A stretch of 8,132 bases of DNA, taken from NCBI GenBank assembly GCA_029861795.1, contig JAOTYS010000202.1, forward strand, positions 1 through 8,132. Direction: 5' to 3'. The number at the start of each line of letters is the position of its first letter. Position 1 is the first letter of the stretch. The notes under the pieces are model-generated. The model was not told the origin of the DNA, did not search any database, and worked only from the letters and a program-made list of their open reading frames with translations. Position numbers and translations under genes: made by a program. The stretch comes from Gammaproteobacteria bacterium. GTDB taxonomy: Bacteria; Pseudomonadota; Gammaproteobacteria; Arenicellales; JAOTYS01. Of this stretch, positions 1 to 5,558 are shown in pieces.

Positions 1-23
1 ACTAACGGACCCAAACTTAATTA

Positions 24-806
24 TTGGACAAGTCGAATCTGACTCAGGCTCAAGTCCTGCGGATCAGTGCCCTGAGTGCCTTTGTCTGCGCCCTGCTACT
101 TTCCCCATCCGCTATATCGGCAGATTTAGACAGGGACTTCATCAGTGCCATACAGAATAAGGACTTCGCCGCTCTACACCATCTTGTCGCAAGTGGTATC
201 GATGTTAACCAAAGCCTGGATGATGGCAGAACGGCGTTGATGGCTGCGGCAAAGCACGGTGATAGTCGGCTGGTTCGGAAGCTGCTGGCCAAGGGTGCCG
301 ACGTTAGCATAGCAAATGCAAACGGCGGCACCGCACTGATGTTCTGCGCAACTAATGCGGATTTGGGTATTGCGAAAGTTCTGTTAGAGCACAGGTCGTC
401 GGTCAATGCACAAGCTCGAAACGGCTGGACCGCGATAATGATTGCTTCGGCAAAAGGGAATCACCAGCTCGTCCAATTACTGTTAGAGCATGGGGCGGAC
501 GCTAACATAGAAGATGTCTACGGTTGGACCCCCCTGATTCGGGCTGCTTATGAGGGAAGGCGCAAAGCGGTAGCAGCGCTTTTGGAGTGGACGTCGATTA
601 ACATCAATGCCCAGGATGAACAAGGGGCGACTGCATTACACCACGCCGCAGCCAAAGGTTACGAGCAAATCGTGGGATTGCTTGTGGGGCGTGGTGCCGA
701 TACCACAATCAAGGACAAGAGCGACACTACTGCCGCCATGGCTGCGGAAGTTGGAAACCATGTCGGTGTCAAAGAGGCCATCAAGTTAGCAACAGATGGC
801 GGTTAA
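24..806 (+). CDS. Exported ankyrin-repeat protein (260 aa)
   Basis: The product is a probable periplasmic protein-binding scaffold; ankyrin repeats mediate protein contacts and the partner is unknown. Residues about 12-33 form a hydrophobic stretch ending in Ala-Ile-Ser-Ala before Asp34, which fits a Sec signal peptide cleaved near residue 33. Ankyrin units follow at about 38-66 (degenerate), 68-100, 101-133, 134-166, 167-200, 201-233 and a capping unit at 234-258. They show recurrent G-x-T-A-L-M, A-A-x-x-G and L-L-x-x-G-A-D patterns. The start is the TTG at 24: an in-frame TAA lies at 18-20 and no ATG or GTG precedes the signal peptide, but no clear Shine-Dalgarno is visible. The gene converges with the Rieske-like gene, leaving 27 bp between the stops. 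It resembles the ankyrin protein at 1635-2858 in its domain type, so the two may act in one system; this is inference. Confidence 0.87.
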   Translation: MDKSNLTQAQVLRISALSAFVCALLLSPSAISADLDRDFISAIQNKDFAALHHLVASGIDVNQSLDDGRTALMAAAKHGDSRLVRKLLAKGADVSIANANGGTALMFCATNADLGIAKVLLEHRSSVNAQARNGWTAIMIASAKGNHQLVQLLLEHGADANIEDVYGWTPLIRAAYEGRRKAVAALLEWTSININAQDEQGATALHHAAAKGYEQIVGLLVGRGADTTIKDKSDTTAAMAAEVGNHVGVKEAIKLATDGG

Positions 807-811
807 GTTCA

Positions 812-833
812 TCTGGCGTGGCGCCATACCAGA
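812..833. terminator. Imperfect palindrome between convergent genes
   Basis: A 22-bp near-perfect inverted repeat fills the gap between the stop of the upstream ankyrin gene (806) and the stop of the convergent Rieske-like gene (834). The arms TCTGG and CCAGA enclose a TGG-CG-CCA core, with two unpaired positions on each side. The position suggests a bidirectional terminator. However, there is no T tract on either strand and the centre leaves no comfortable loop, so the call is weak. Confidence 0.3.
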
Positions 834-1583
834 CTATCCACACTGAATGCTGGTATCTGAGTATTCAGACAATGGAATCACTGTGGTGGTGTCACTCACC
901 GGAGCACGGATCGCTGATGTGGCGTACTCGATCTGTAAGCGCTCGGCGAAGGCGTCAAAGAACTTGTCGAACATCTCGCCGCCATAAGTACCTGTCGCAT
1001 TGACAGAATTCTGTCTCTCATCATACTCCATGACGATCGATGCCAGCGGTTGTGGTGCAGGGCCACCAAGAACTTGTGCCCCGCGAGCTGGATCATAGAC
1101 GCTCTTTTCAGAACAGCAGTATATAACTTGACTACGTCGCCTTGTTTCCTCATTTGTGTCCACGAAATTAACATCCGAGTGCCGGTAGTTTATGAAGCTC
1201 ACGGAGCGCGAGGGATGGGTCATTTTATGTGCACAAATGGCGGAGAAGGCGACCACTGACTGATTCGGGCCGACTCCTCCGCCCCATTGGTAGCGAATCC
1301 CGTCTTCAGTAGTAAGTATGGGCCCCGGCTTTGCCGGATTTCCCAGGTTAATTAGAAAACAAGGGGTGGCTGCATAGGGATAATGAAAAACGTAAGTCTC
1401 CCCGACGATAAGCTGCGATAGCGACAGTGGCTGGCCATCCATGTCAAGTAATCGTGACGAAGAATAATGGCGTTGCCCGCCATCGGCACGGGCCAGCAAG
1501 CTCGGGTAGTTAGCGATCGCGGTGACGGCTGAGGCGCAAAGTTTTACGAAGTTGCGGCGGCTTTGTGAGATTGTTTTGTCCAT
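834..1583 (-). CDS. Tat-exported Rieske-like protein with altered second metal motif (249 aa)
   Basis: This is a probable periplasmic Rieske-fold electron-transfer protein. Residues 8-14 (SRRNFVK) form a twin-arginine motif followed by a hydrophobic stretch to about 32, as expected for export of a folded cofactor protein. The first Rieske-type motif is Cys117-Ala-His119. The second region, residues 156-163, reads C-C-S-E-K-S-V-Y and continues into D164, with G-G-P-A-P-Q-P-L at 173-180. The Ser-x-Tyr-Asp and Gly-Pro-Ala-Pro parts match Rieske proteins. The expected C-x-x-H is not there: Glu159 or Lys160 sits where the His ligand would fall. The two disulfide cysteines of bc1-type Rieske proteins are also absent (Thr122 and Ser158 align there). 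The ATG at 1583 has an AAGGG ribosome site 8 bases upstream. It is the last gene of the minus-strand run, 51 bp after the ankyrin gene. Export and fold are well supported; the cluster type is uncertain. Confidence 0.82.
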   Translation of the reverse strand: MDKTISQSRRNFVKLCASAVTAIANYPSLLARADGGQRHYSSSRLLDMDGQPLSLSQLIVGETYVFHYPYAATPCFLINLGNPAKPGPILTTEDGIRYQWGGGVGPNQSVVAFSAICAHKMTHPSRSVSFINYRHSDVNFVDTNEETRRRSQVIYCCSEKSVYDPARGAQVLGGPAPQPLASIVMEYDERQNSVNATGTYGGEMFDKFFDAFAERLQIEYATSAIRAPVSDTTTVIPLSEYSDTSIQCG

Positions 1584-1634
1584 TGCGCGGGCCCTTATAA
1601 ACGTTCTCGGTACATCATGCTCGACAGATTGAGG

Positions 1635-2858
1635 TCAATTTGTGGCGCCTGCCCGTTTGAGTTGTTCGATGATCTGAATTTCACCGACCATTTCAGCAGC
1701 CGCGGTGGCGGTCCAACCATCTACCGCACGTATATTCGGATCTGCGTCGGCAGCCAGTAAAATCGCGACGATATCACCGAATCCTCGGTTGGCGGCAAGC
1801 ATCAGTGGGGTATTGCCGGTGCCTTTAGCCTTGGCGTTTACGTCGGCGCCGTTTTCGATCAATAAATTTACTATGTCATTATGCCCTCCTACGGCTGCAT
1901 GCATTAAGGCAGTGCTGTCCTTGGCCGCATATTGGTTGACATCCGCACCCGCCGCGATCAGCAGTTCCACGATATCGTAGTGGCCTGCTGTAGCAGCGCT
2001 GGCTAACGGTGTATCGCCGTTTTCCGCCGCTTCACTGACACTCGCCTTAGATCTTAGCAACTGCTCGACTGTGAGGTACTGGCCATTTTGTGAAGCAATC
2101 AACAAAGCGGTTCTGCCGTCGGTGGTTCGGATATTTGGGTCTGCACCGTTTAGTAGTAACAGCTCCACGATCGAGATATTGCCATGATCCGCAGCCGCCA
2201 TGAGTGCGGTCCAGCCGTCGTGCGCTAGCGAATTAATCTCCGCGCCTGCTGCCAAAAGATCTACCACTGCTTGTAACCCCGTACGTCTTGCGGCGGCATA
2301 ACTCAGAGCAGAGTTCCCATACTGACTGTCTGAGGCGTTAGGATCGGCACCGTACTCAAGAAGTTGCATGATGATTGAGTCGTTGGCCTCGCGAACGGCT
2401 AACAGCAAGGCGGAATATCCTGTGTCAGTCTCGTACGCTGACACGTCAGCGCCACCTTTTAGTAGCGTTTCCACGATATCCCAATGACCAAAGTAGGTGG
2501 CACGCATCAACGCCGTCCAACCCTTGGCGGAACGTGCATTGATCGCTGCACCCTTTGTCAACAACAGCTCTACGATATCCCTGTGCCCACCACTTGCTGC
2601 GAGCATGAGCGGCGTTTCCTCAGATACGCGAGTGCGTGTATTGATGTTTGCGCCTTCCGCGATAGCATAAGTTGCGACCTTGAGGGTTCCGCTTCCGGCA
2701 GCCACCAATAGGGCTTGATCGGCCACGGATTGCTGTTCCTGAGAGGGGATGGCGGTGGTGGTCGTCGTCGTCGTAACGATTGTGTTGACCTGCCCCTGGG
2801 CACAACACACCCATAGAATGCCGTACAAGCAGTGGAAAGACTGTCGCCGAAAGGTCAT
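1635..2858 (-). CDS. Exported ankyrin-repeat protein with poly-Thr linker (407 aa)
   Basis: The product is a large ankyrin solenoid, probably periplasmic. The N-terminus has two arginines (R4, R5) and a hydrophobic core at about 9-20, with possible cleavage near 20-22; no proper lipobox is seen. Seven consecutive threonines (29-35) form a linker. About eleven ankyrin units then run from 46 to 404, starting near 46, 81, 113, 147, 182, 214, 248, 281, 315, 349 and 381. Most carry G-x-T-P/A-L-M, A-A-x-x-G-H, D-I-V-E-L-L and G-A-D-x-N consensus elements. The ATG at 2858 lies 17 bp after the ligase stop, and an AGGAAG about 13 bases upstream is a possible but distant ribosome site. The Tat/Rieske-like gene follows 51 bp downstream. 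Inference: it binds or scaffolds an exported partner, perhaps that Rieske-like protein. Confidence 0.88.
   Translation of the reverse strand: MTFRRQSFHCLYGILWVCCAQGQVNTIVTTTTTTTAIPSQEQQSVADQALLVAAGSGTLKVATYAIAEGANINTRTRVSEETPLMLAASGGHRDIVELLLTKGAAINARSAKGWTALMRATYFGHWDIVETLLKGGADVSAYETDTGYSALLLAVREANDSIIMQLLEYGADPNASDSQYGNSALSYAAARRTGLQAVVDLLAAGAEINSLAHDGWTALMAAADHGNISIVELLLLNGADPNIRTTDGRTALLIASQNGQYLTVEQLLRSKASVSEAAENGDTPLASAATAGHYDIVELLIAAGADVNQYAAKDSTALMHAAVGGHNDIVNLLIENGADVNAKAKGTGNTPLMLAANRGFGDIVAILLAADADPNIRAVDGWTATAAAEMVGEIQIIEQLKRAGATN
2754..2774 (-). repeat. Trinucleotide run encoding seven threonines
   Basis: Read on the minus strand, four ACG codons are followed by three ACC codons, giving Thr29-Thr35 of the ankyrin protein directly after its signal region. 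Triplet runs like this can vary in length by replication slippage without shifting the frame. The likely role is a flexible linker between membrane-exit region and ankyrin domain. Confidence 0.7.
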
Positions 2859-2875
2859 AGGTGTCGGATGACTTC

Positions 2876-3640
2876 CTATATGCTGAGATCTAAGAATTCA
2901 GCCACAGTTATGGCGCGCTCGATGCCCTCAGGCTGAGCTAACACCATCGCACCGCGGGAATCTAACCTAACAAATTGACCTGGTAGCACAACGCTACCTA
3001 ATCGAATCTCGGTTTCGTCACCGATATCATCAGCGCGCAGGGACCATGCCTTAAGAATTGGAGGGAGTCCGTCATTAGCCCAACGATTGAGCCACGATAA
3101 TAACTGACGCGAATAGCCCTCCAACACCTGCACCGCAGTAATATCGGCGGAGCCATCCACGGCATGTACGCTCAAGGCAGGGAAGGGCGTGTCTTCCGGA
3201 TAATCCCTGATATTGACTGACAGGCCGATGGCGAGCCAGTCGAAGCTACCGTTTTGAGATTTGGGTGCTTTCAGGTGGATTGCAGCGACCTTGCCATCAT
3301 TCATCACCACATTGTTGGGCCAGCGGTAACGCAGCCCCGCCATTGGCGAGATCAAAGTCGCTAGCGCTGTTCCGATACTTAGCGCGGTCACATAGGTCAG
3401 TTGATCCGCGTGCTCAGCGGGAAACTCCGGCCGTAACAGTACGGCACAATGCAGATTGCCAGGGGGCGCATACCAAGGTTGATCAAAACGGCCGAATGCC
3501 GCCGTCTGTTGTTGTGCCCAAATCAATAGCCCTTCTTCCGCCCCATTCTCAGCGCGACGCCGACACTCTTCCAGGACGCTGTCGACCGTCTCCAGGGCGA
3601 CCAAGTCGTATTGAGGGGGCAGAAGCGGTAAGTCAGACAC
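2876..3640 (-). CDS. Biotin/lipoate protein ligase-like protein (254 aa)
   Basis: The product belongs to the BirA/LplA/LipB ligase fold, probably the BPL_LplA_LipB_2 type with a DUF4444-like C-terminus (family recalled, not searched). In BirA this fold activates biotin with ATP and transfers it to an acceptor lysine. Supporting motifs are W56-Y-A-P-P-G-N-L63, matching the W-x-S-P-x-G-N-L region; W107-P-N-N110 followed by K117, matching W-P-N-D...K with Asn for Asp; and G139-L-S-V-N-I144, matching G-I-G-I-N. A small C-terminal beta-type domain spans about 205-250. There is no N-terminal helix-turn-helix, so it is not a BirA-type repressor. The Gly/Arg-rich biotinoyl-AMP loop is degenerate (T46 to P55), so activity is uncertain. 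The start is GTG at 3640 with CAGGAG 12 bases upstream; an in-frame TAA (the stop of the previous gene) excludes any start further upstream. Confidence 0.75.
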   Translation of the reverse strand: MSDLPLLPPQYDLVALETVDSVLEECRRRAENGAEEGLLIWAQQQTAAFGRFDQPWYAPPGNLHCAVLLRPEFPAEHADQLTYVTALSIGTALATLISPMAGLRYRWPNNVVMNDGKVAAIHLKAPKSQNGSFDWLAIGLSVNIRDYPEDTPFPALSVHAVDGSADITAVQVLEGYSRQLLSWLNRWANDGLPPILKAWSLRADDIGDETEIRLGSVVLPGQFVRLDSRGAMVLAQPEGIERAITVAEFLDLSI

Positions 3641-3664
3641 CTCGGCGTAAGGCTCCTGTGCGGA

Positions 3665-4141
3665 TTACTCGAAATCGGGTCCGAAAAGCTTTAGTTCACT
3701 GTGACTGGCCGCGTTAGGTCGAAAGATCTTGAGATTCTCAACAATTCCCTCGCTGGTTAACTGGCGTTCCAGTCCGAGCAGAGTATCAAGATCGTTCTGA
3801 CAAAGGCTACAAGTGTACTCAGCCTCTTCCCGAGCGGCTGGTAACGCCGTTTTGATGTCCGGTGCACCGTGACGCTCGACAAGCAGCGTAGCCAGTATTT
3901 CGATGACGCGGCGATATTCACTCTCGCTGATGTCAGCGATTTCCACCAGTGTGCTCCATCCTAGGCTCTCGATTCCCAGGAAGCCGTGTTTGAAGGCCTG
4001 GAGATGTTTGCCGGTTAGCTCATTCGGGTTGTTATTCACGAATGTAAAAGAGCCTGGCACAGCCCATTCCCCAGGAATTGCCGCGGATTCGAATACTTGA
4101 GCATCGGATTCGTCTAAGCGAATTGTGCGAAGAAATCGCAT
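3665..4141 (-). CDS. DUF6505-like protein with CxxC pair (158 aa)
   Basis: I recognise this as resembling the DUF6505 family, from memory of its N-terminal pattern (MRFLRTIR, then GEWAVPG at 24-30 and GFLGIES at 53-59) and its habit of lying beside a BPL_LplA_LipB_2 ligase gene. The function is unknown. It is soluble, with no signal peptide or membrane segment. Residues 68-106 look mainly helical. Cys111-Ser-Leu-Cys114 could bind metal or act as a redox pair. The C-terminus (130-158) looks like beta strands and turns. The ATG at 4141 is the first gene after a 253-bp spacer, so it probably starts the transcript. No clear ribosome site is visible upstream. The ligase-like gene begins 24 bp after its stop, suggesting coupled expression. 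Alternative: a metal-binding accessory protein of the ligase; this is inference. Confidence 0.72.
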   Translation of the reverse strand: MRFLRTIRLDESDAQVFESAAIPGEWAVPGSFTFVNNNPNELTGKHLQAFKHGFLGIESLGWSTLVEIADISESEYRRVIEILATLLVERHGAPDIKTALPAAREEAEYTCSLCQNDLDTLLGLERQLTSEGIVENLKIFRPNAASHSELKLFGPDFE

Positions 4142-4177
4142 AACTTGCTGATTGAACCATCATGTGTTCGCCGATGC

Positions 4178-4193
4178 CACATTATGAAATGTG
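4178..4193. promoter_or_regulatory. 16-bp palindrome, possible operator
   Basis: CACATT and AATGTG are perfect inverted arms around a 4-base centre, 37-52 bases upstream of the DUF6505-like start. The size, symmetry and location between an AT-rich promoter-like region and the first gene fit a transcription-factor site. No regulator can be named from it. Confidence 0.3.
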
Positions 4194-4346
4194 ACAACCA
4201 GAACTTAATATTCTTGATTGCACTGATAAAACAATAAGATATGCAAGTTACTTGATGTCTTATATAAGATTGCGAGAGATGTAGAAACAGATGTAAATCT
4301 GGGGTGGCGGTAGCCGACTGATCGTCCGGCTAGCGCGTTTTACGGC

Positions 4347-4373
4347 CACCGGCTAACGCTGCTGGGGCCGGTG
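4347..4373 (-). terminator. GC-rich hairpin downstream of the dehydrogenase pseudogene
   Basis: CACCGGC and GCCGGTG form a 7-bp stem with a 13-base loop, beginning 21 bases past the dehydrogenase stop in its direction of transcription. There is no T tract after it, so if it terminates it does so inefficiently or with Rho. Confidence 0.3.
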
Positions 4374-4394
4374 CAATCCGCTAGAAATGTTTGC

Positions 4395-5138
4395 CTAAAT
4401 ATGTTCGCCACCATCGATATGAATTTCCGCACCCGACACATAGCTCGATCGCTTACTGCACAGAAAATAAATCGTGTCCGCAACCTCGGCCGGATTGCCC
4501 AACCTTCGCAGCGGTAATGTATTAGCCAATTTCTCCGTCCCTGGAGAAACGATCGCGGTGTCGATTTCCCCAGGAGCGATTGCATTTACCCGGATCCCCA
4601 ATGGCCCGAAGTCCGCGGACATTTCGCGTGTCAACGCCGCTAACGCGGACTTTGAGGTTGCATATGCGGCCCCGGCAAAGGGATGAACCCTGCTGCCAGC
4701 AATGGATGTGACGTTTACTATGGAAGCATTGCCACGTTTCAGCTCTTCGACAAGCCCGCGCGCGAGCATGATCGGGGCAAAGAAATCCACCTGAAACACA
4801 TGACGCCACAGATCAAGGTCGGTATCCACAGCTCCTAAACGCGCTCCGTCTTGGCCCTTGGGTGAGACACCGGCGTTGTTGATCAACGCATGCAAAGGGC
4901 CACCATCGAGACGCTTGCGCATCTCTTCCAACCCCTGCTTGATGCTGTAGGGATTACCCAAGTCCACCACGATATGATCGTCGGGGCCCTCCAGCCAAGG
5001 ACAACGAGTGGGGAAGGGTTGGCGGGAACATGTGATTACGCGCTAACCCTCGTCGGAAAACCGTTTCGCGGTGGCATGGCCGATTCCGCGACTCGCTCCG
5101 GTGAGTATCAAAGTCTTTTCTGTGTTATTAGTTCCCAT
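4395..5138 (-). pseudogene. Short-chain dehydrogenase/reductase interrupted by an in-frame amber codon
   Basis: Read from the ATG at 5138, one frame gives a complete 247-codon SDR except for a TAG at codon 32 (5045-5043). Before the stop lies the Rossmann signature T13-G-A-S-R-G-I-G20. After it, the same frame continues with D59, the N-N-A-G motif at 87-90, catalytic Ser145, Tyr159 and Lys163 (Y-x-x-x-K), and the P-G and D-G-G elements near the C-terminus. No frameshift is needed, so a single substitution, most simply TGG to TAG in a G-W-R-V context, explains the break. An in-frame TAA two codons before the ATG fixes the start. A GTG at 4970 could initiate a 191-aa remnant, but that would lack the nucleotide-binding motif. 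The substrate is unknown. Decay after the stop is not evident, so the mutation is recent, an assembly error, or read through. Confidence 0.85.
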
Positions 5139-5371
5139 GATTTACGCCCGTGGCTGTGCCGGGCCGCTATGATTTTGCCTGACGGCTTGAATTGAATATA
5201 GCATTCATCGAGCAAAGCGTTGAGCGACTGGTGAAGTGCCGGTCTATTCGACATTGCTGCGGGAATTAGCCTTCTAAATGGTAGGCGATGCATCGGACCT
5301 ACAAGGTGCCCCGGACGAGGCCAACAACAGGTCCGCTGGGCTTGATTGAAAAAAAAGTGCCGCAGTTTTTA
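5139..5371. other. Spacer between dehydrogenase pseudogene and tRNA-Val
   Basis: No convincing gene lies in this 233-bp stretch. A TATATT hexamer on the minus strand (5200-5195) could be a -10 element for the dehydrogenase gene, but no matching -35 is visible. The T-rich end near tRNA-Val is listed separately. Confidence 0.4.
5349..5371 (-). terminator. T8 tract after tRNA-Val
   Basis: Immediately past the tRNA CCA end, the minus strand reads AAAAACTGCGGCAC followed by eight Ts (5356-5349). The A run can pair with the T run around a short imperfect stem. The T tract and its position fit an intrinsic terminator for the tRNA, although the hairpin is weak. Confidence 0.42.
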
Positions 5372-5446
5372 TGGTGGGCGATGCGGGTTTCGAACCTGCG
5401 ACCTCTGCCGTGTGAAGGCAGCGCTCTCCCACTGAGCTAATCGCCC
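5372..5446 (-). tRNA. tRNA-Val(CAC)
   Basis: A 75-nt cloverleaf with encoded CCA. The acceptor is GGGCGAT paired with ATCGCCC, the D-stem GCTC/GAGC, and the anticodon stem CTGCC/GGCAG with loop TTCACAC, giving anticodon CAC, which reads GUG valine codons. The T loop TTCGAAA is canonical. The T-stem has an A51-C63 mismatch in its middle (GCAGG against CCCGC); the other stems pair fully. It is transcribed divergently from gltX. Confidence 0.95.
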
Positions 5447-5455
5447 ACAGCGGTG

Positions 5456-5461
5456 ATTATA
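5456..5461 (-). promoter_or_regulatory. -10 element for tRNA-Val
   Basis: A perfect TATAAT on the minus strand ends 9 bases before the tRNA 5' end, placing the transcription start just ahead of the mature tRNA. No good -35 hexamer is visible at 16-18 bases spacing. Confidence 0.5.
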
Positions 5462-5514
5462 CACAGGATGAAGCCGACGTGAGGCACTCGGCTGTATTCG
5501 TAGGTTGCATGCCT

Positions 5515-5520
5515 TAGAAT
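5515..5520 (+). promoter_or_regulatory. Possible -10 element for gltX
   Basis: TAGAAT lies 38 bases before the gltX start, in the 112-bp divergent region shared with tRNA-Val. The hexamer 17 bases upstream (TGTATT) is a poor -35 match, so the call is tentative. Confidence 0.3.
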
Positions 5521-5558
5521 CTGCCGAGTCTGGATTTCCGCAAATAAGCATCACGCCT

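Larger units (their letters stand above)
4142..4394. other. AT-rich spacer, probable control region of the minus-strand operon
   Basis: This 253-bp gap separates the broken dehydrogenase gene from the DUF6505-like gene. The part at about 4195-4280 is clearly AT-rich and holds several TATA-like hexamers on the minus strand. One possible sigma70 pairing on the minus strand is TTGTTT, 18 bases, TATTAA near 4207-4236. None is convincing enough to assign a transcription start. The 4320-4390 part is GC-rich and contains a hairpin. No coding signal was found. Confidence 0.4.

Noticed and set aside
50..406. 118-codon minus-strand frame inside the first ankyrin gene
   Set aside because: It is the antisense shadow of a well-supported ankyrin coding sequence and has no family features of its own.
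1635..2858. Tandem DNA repeats in the large ankyrin gene
   Set aside because: The protein units repeat, but the DNA of the units is diverged, so this is ancient domain duplication and not a recent tandem array or CRISPR-like structure.
4211..4230. Possible FNR-type site (TTGAT with a spaced half-site)
   Set aside because: The second half reads CTGAT rather than ATCAA, so the expected dyad is absent.
5043..5045. Amber recoding (suppression or pyrrolysine-type) at the dehydrogenase TAG
   Set aside because: TAG is the normal stop of the ligase, Rieske-like and dehydrogenase genes in this window, there is no pyrrolysine machinery here, and a substitution is simpler.
5108..5293. 61-codon minus-strand frame upstream of the dehydrogenase
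   Set aside because: It overlaps the true dehydrogenase N-terminus in another frame, has no recognisable domain, and its composition looks random.
5505..5558. Upstream in-frame ATG as the gltX start
   Set aside because: It would add 18 residues before the conserved T-R-F-A-P-S-P-T-G start region, which in GltX begins within a few residues of Met; the possible -10 at 5515 also lies inside it.
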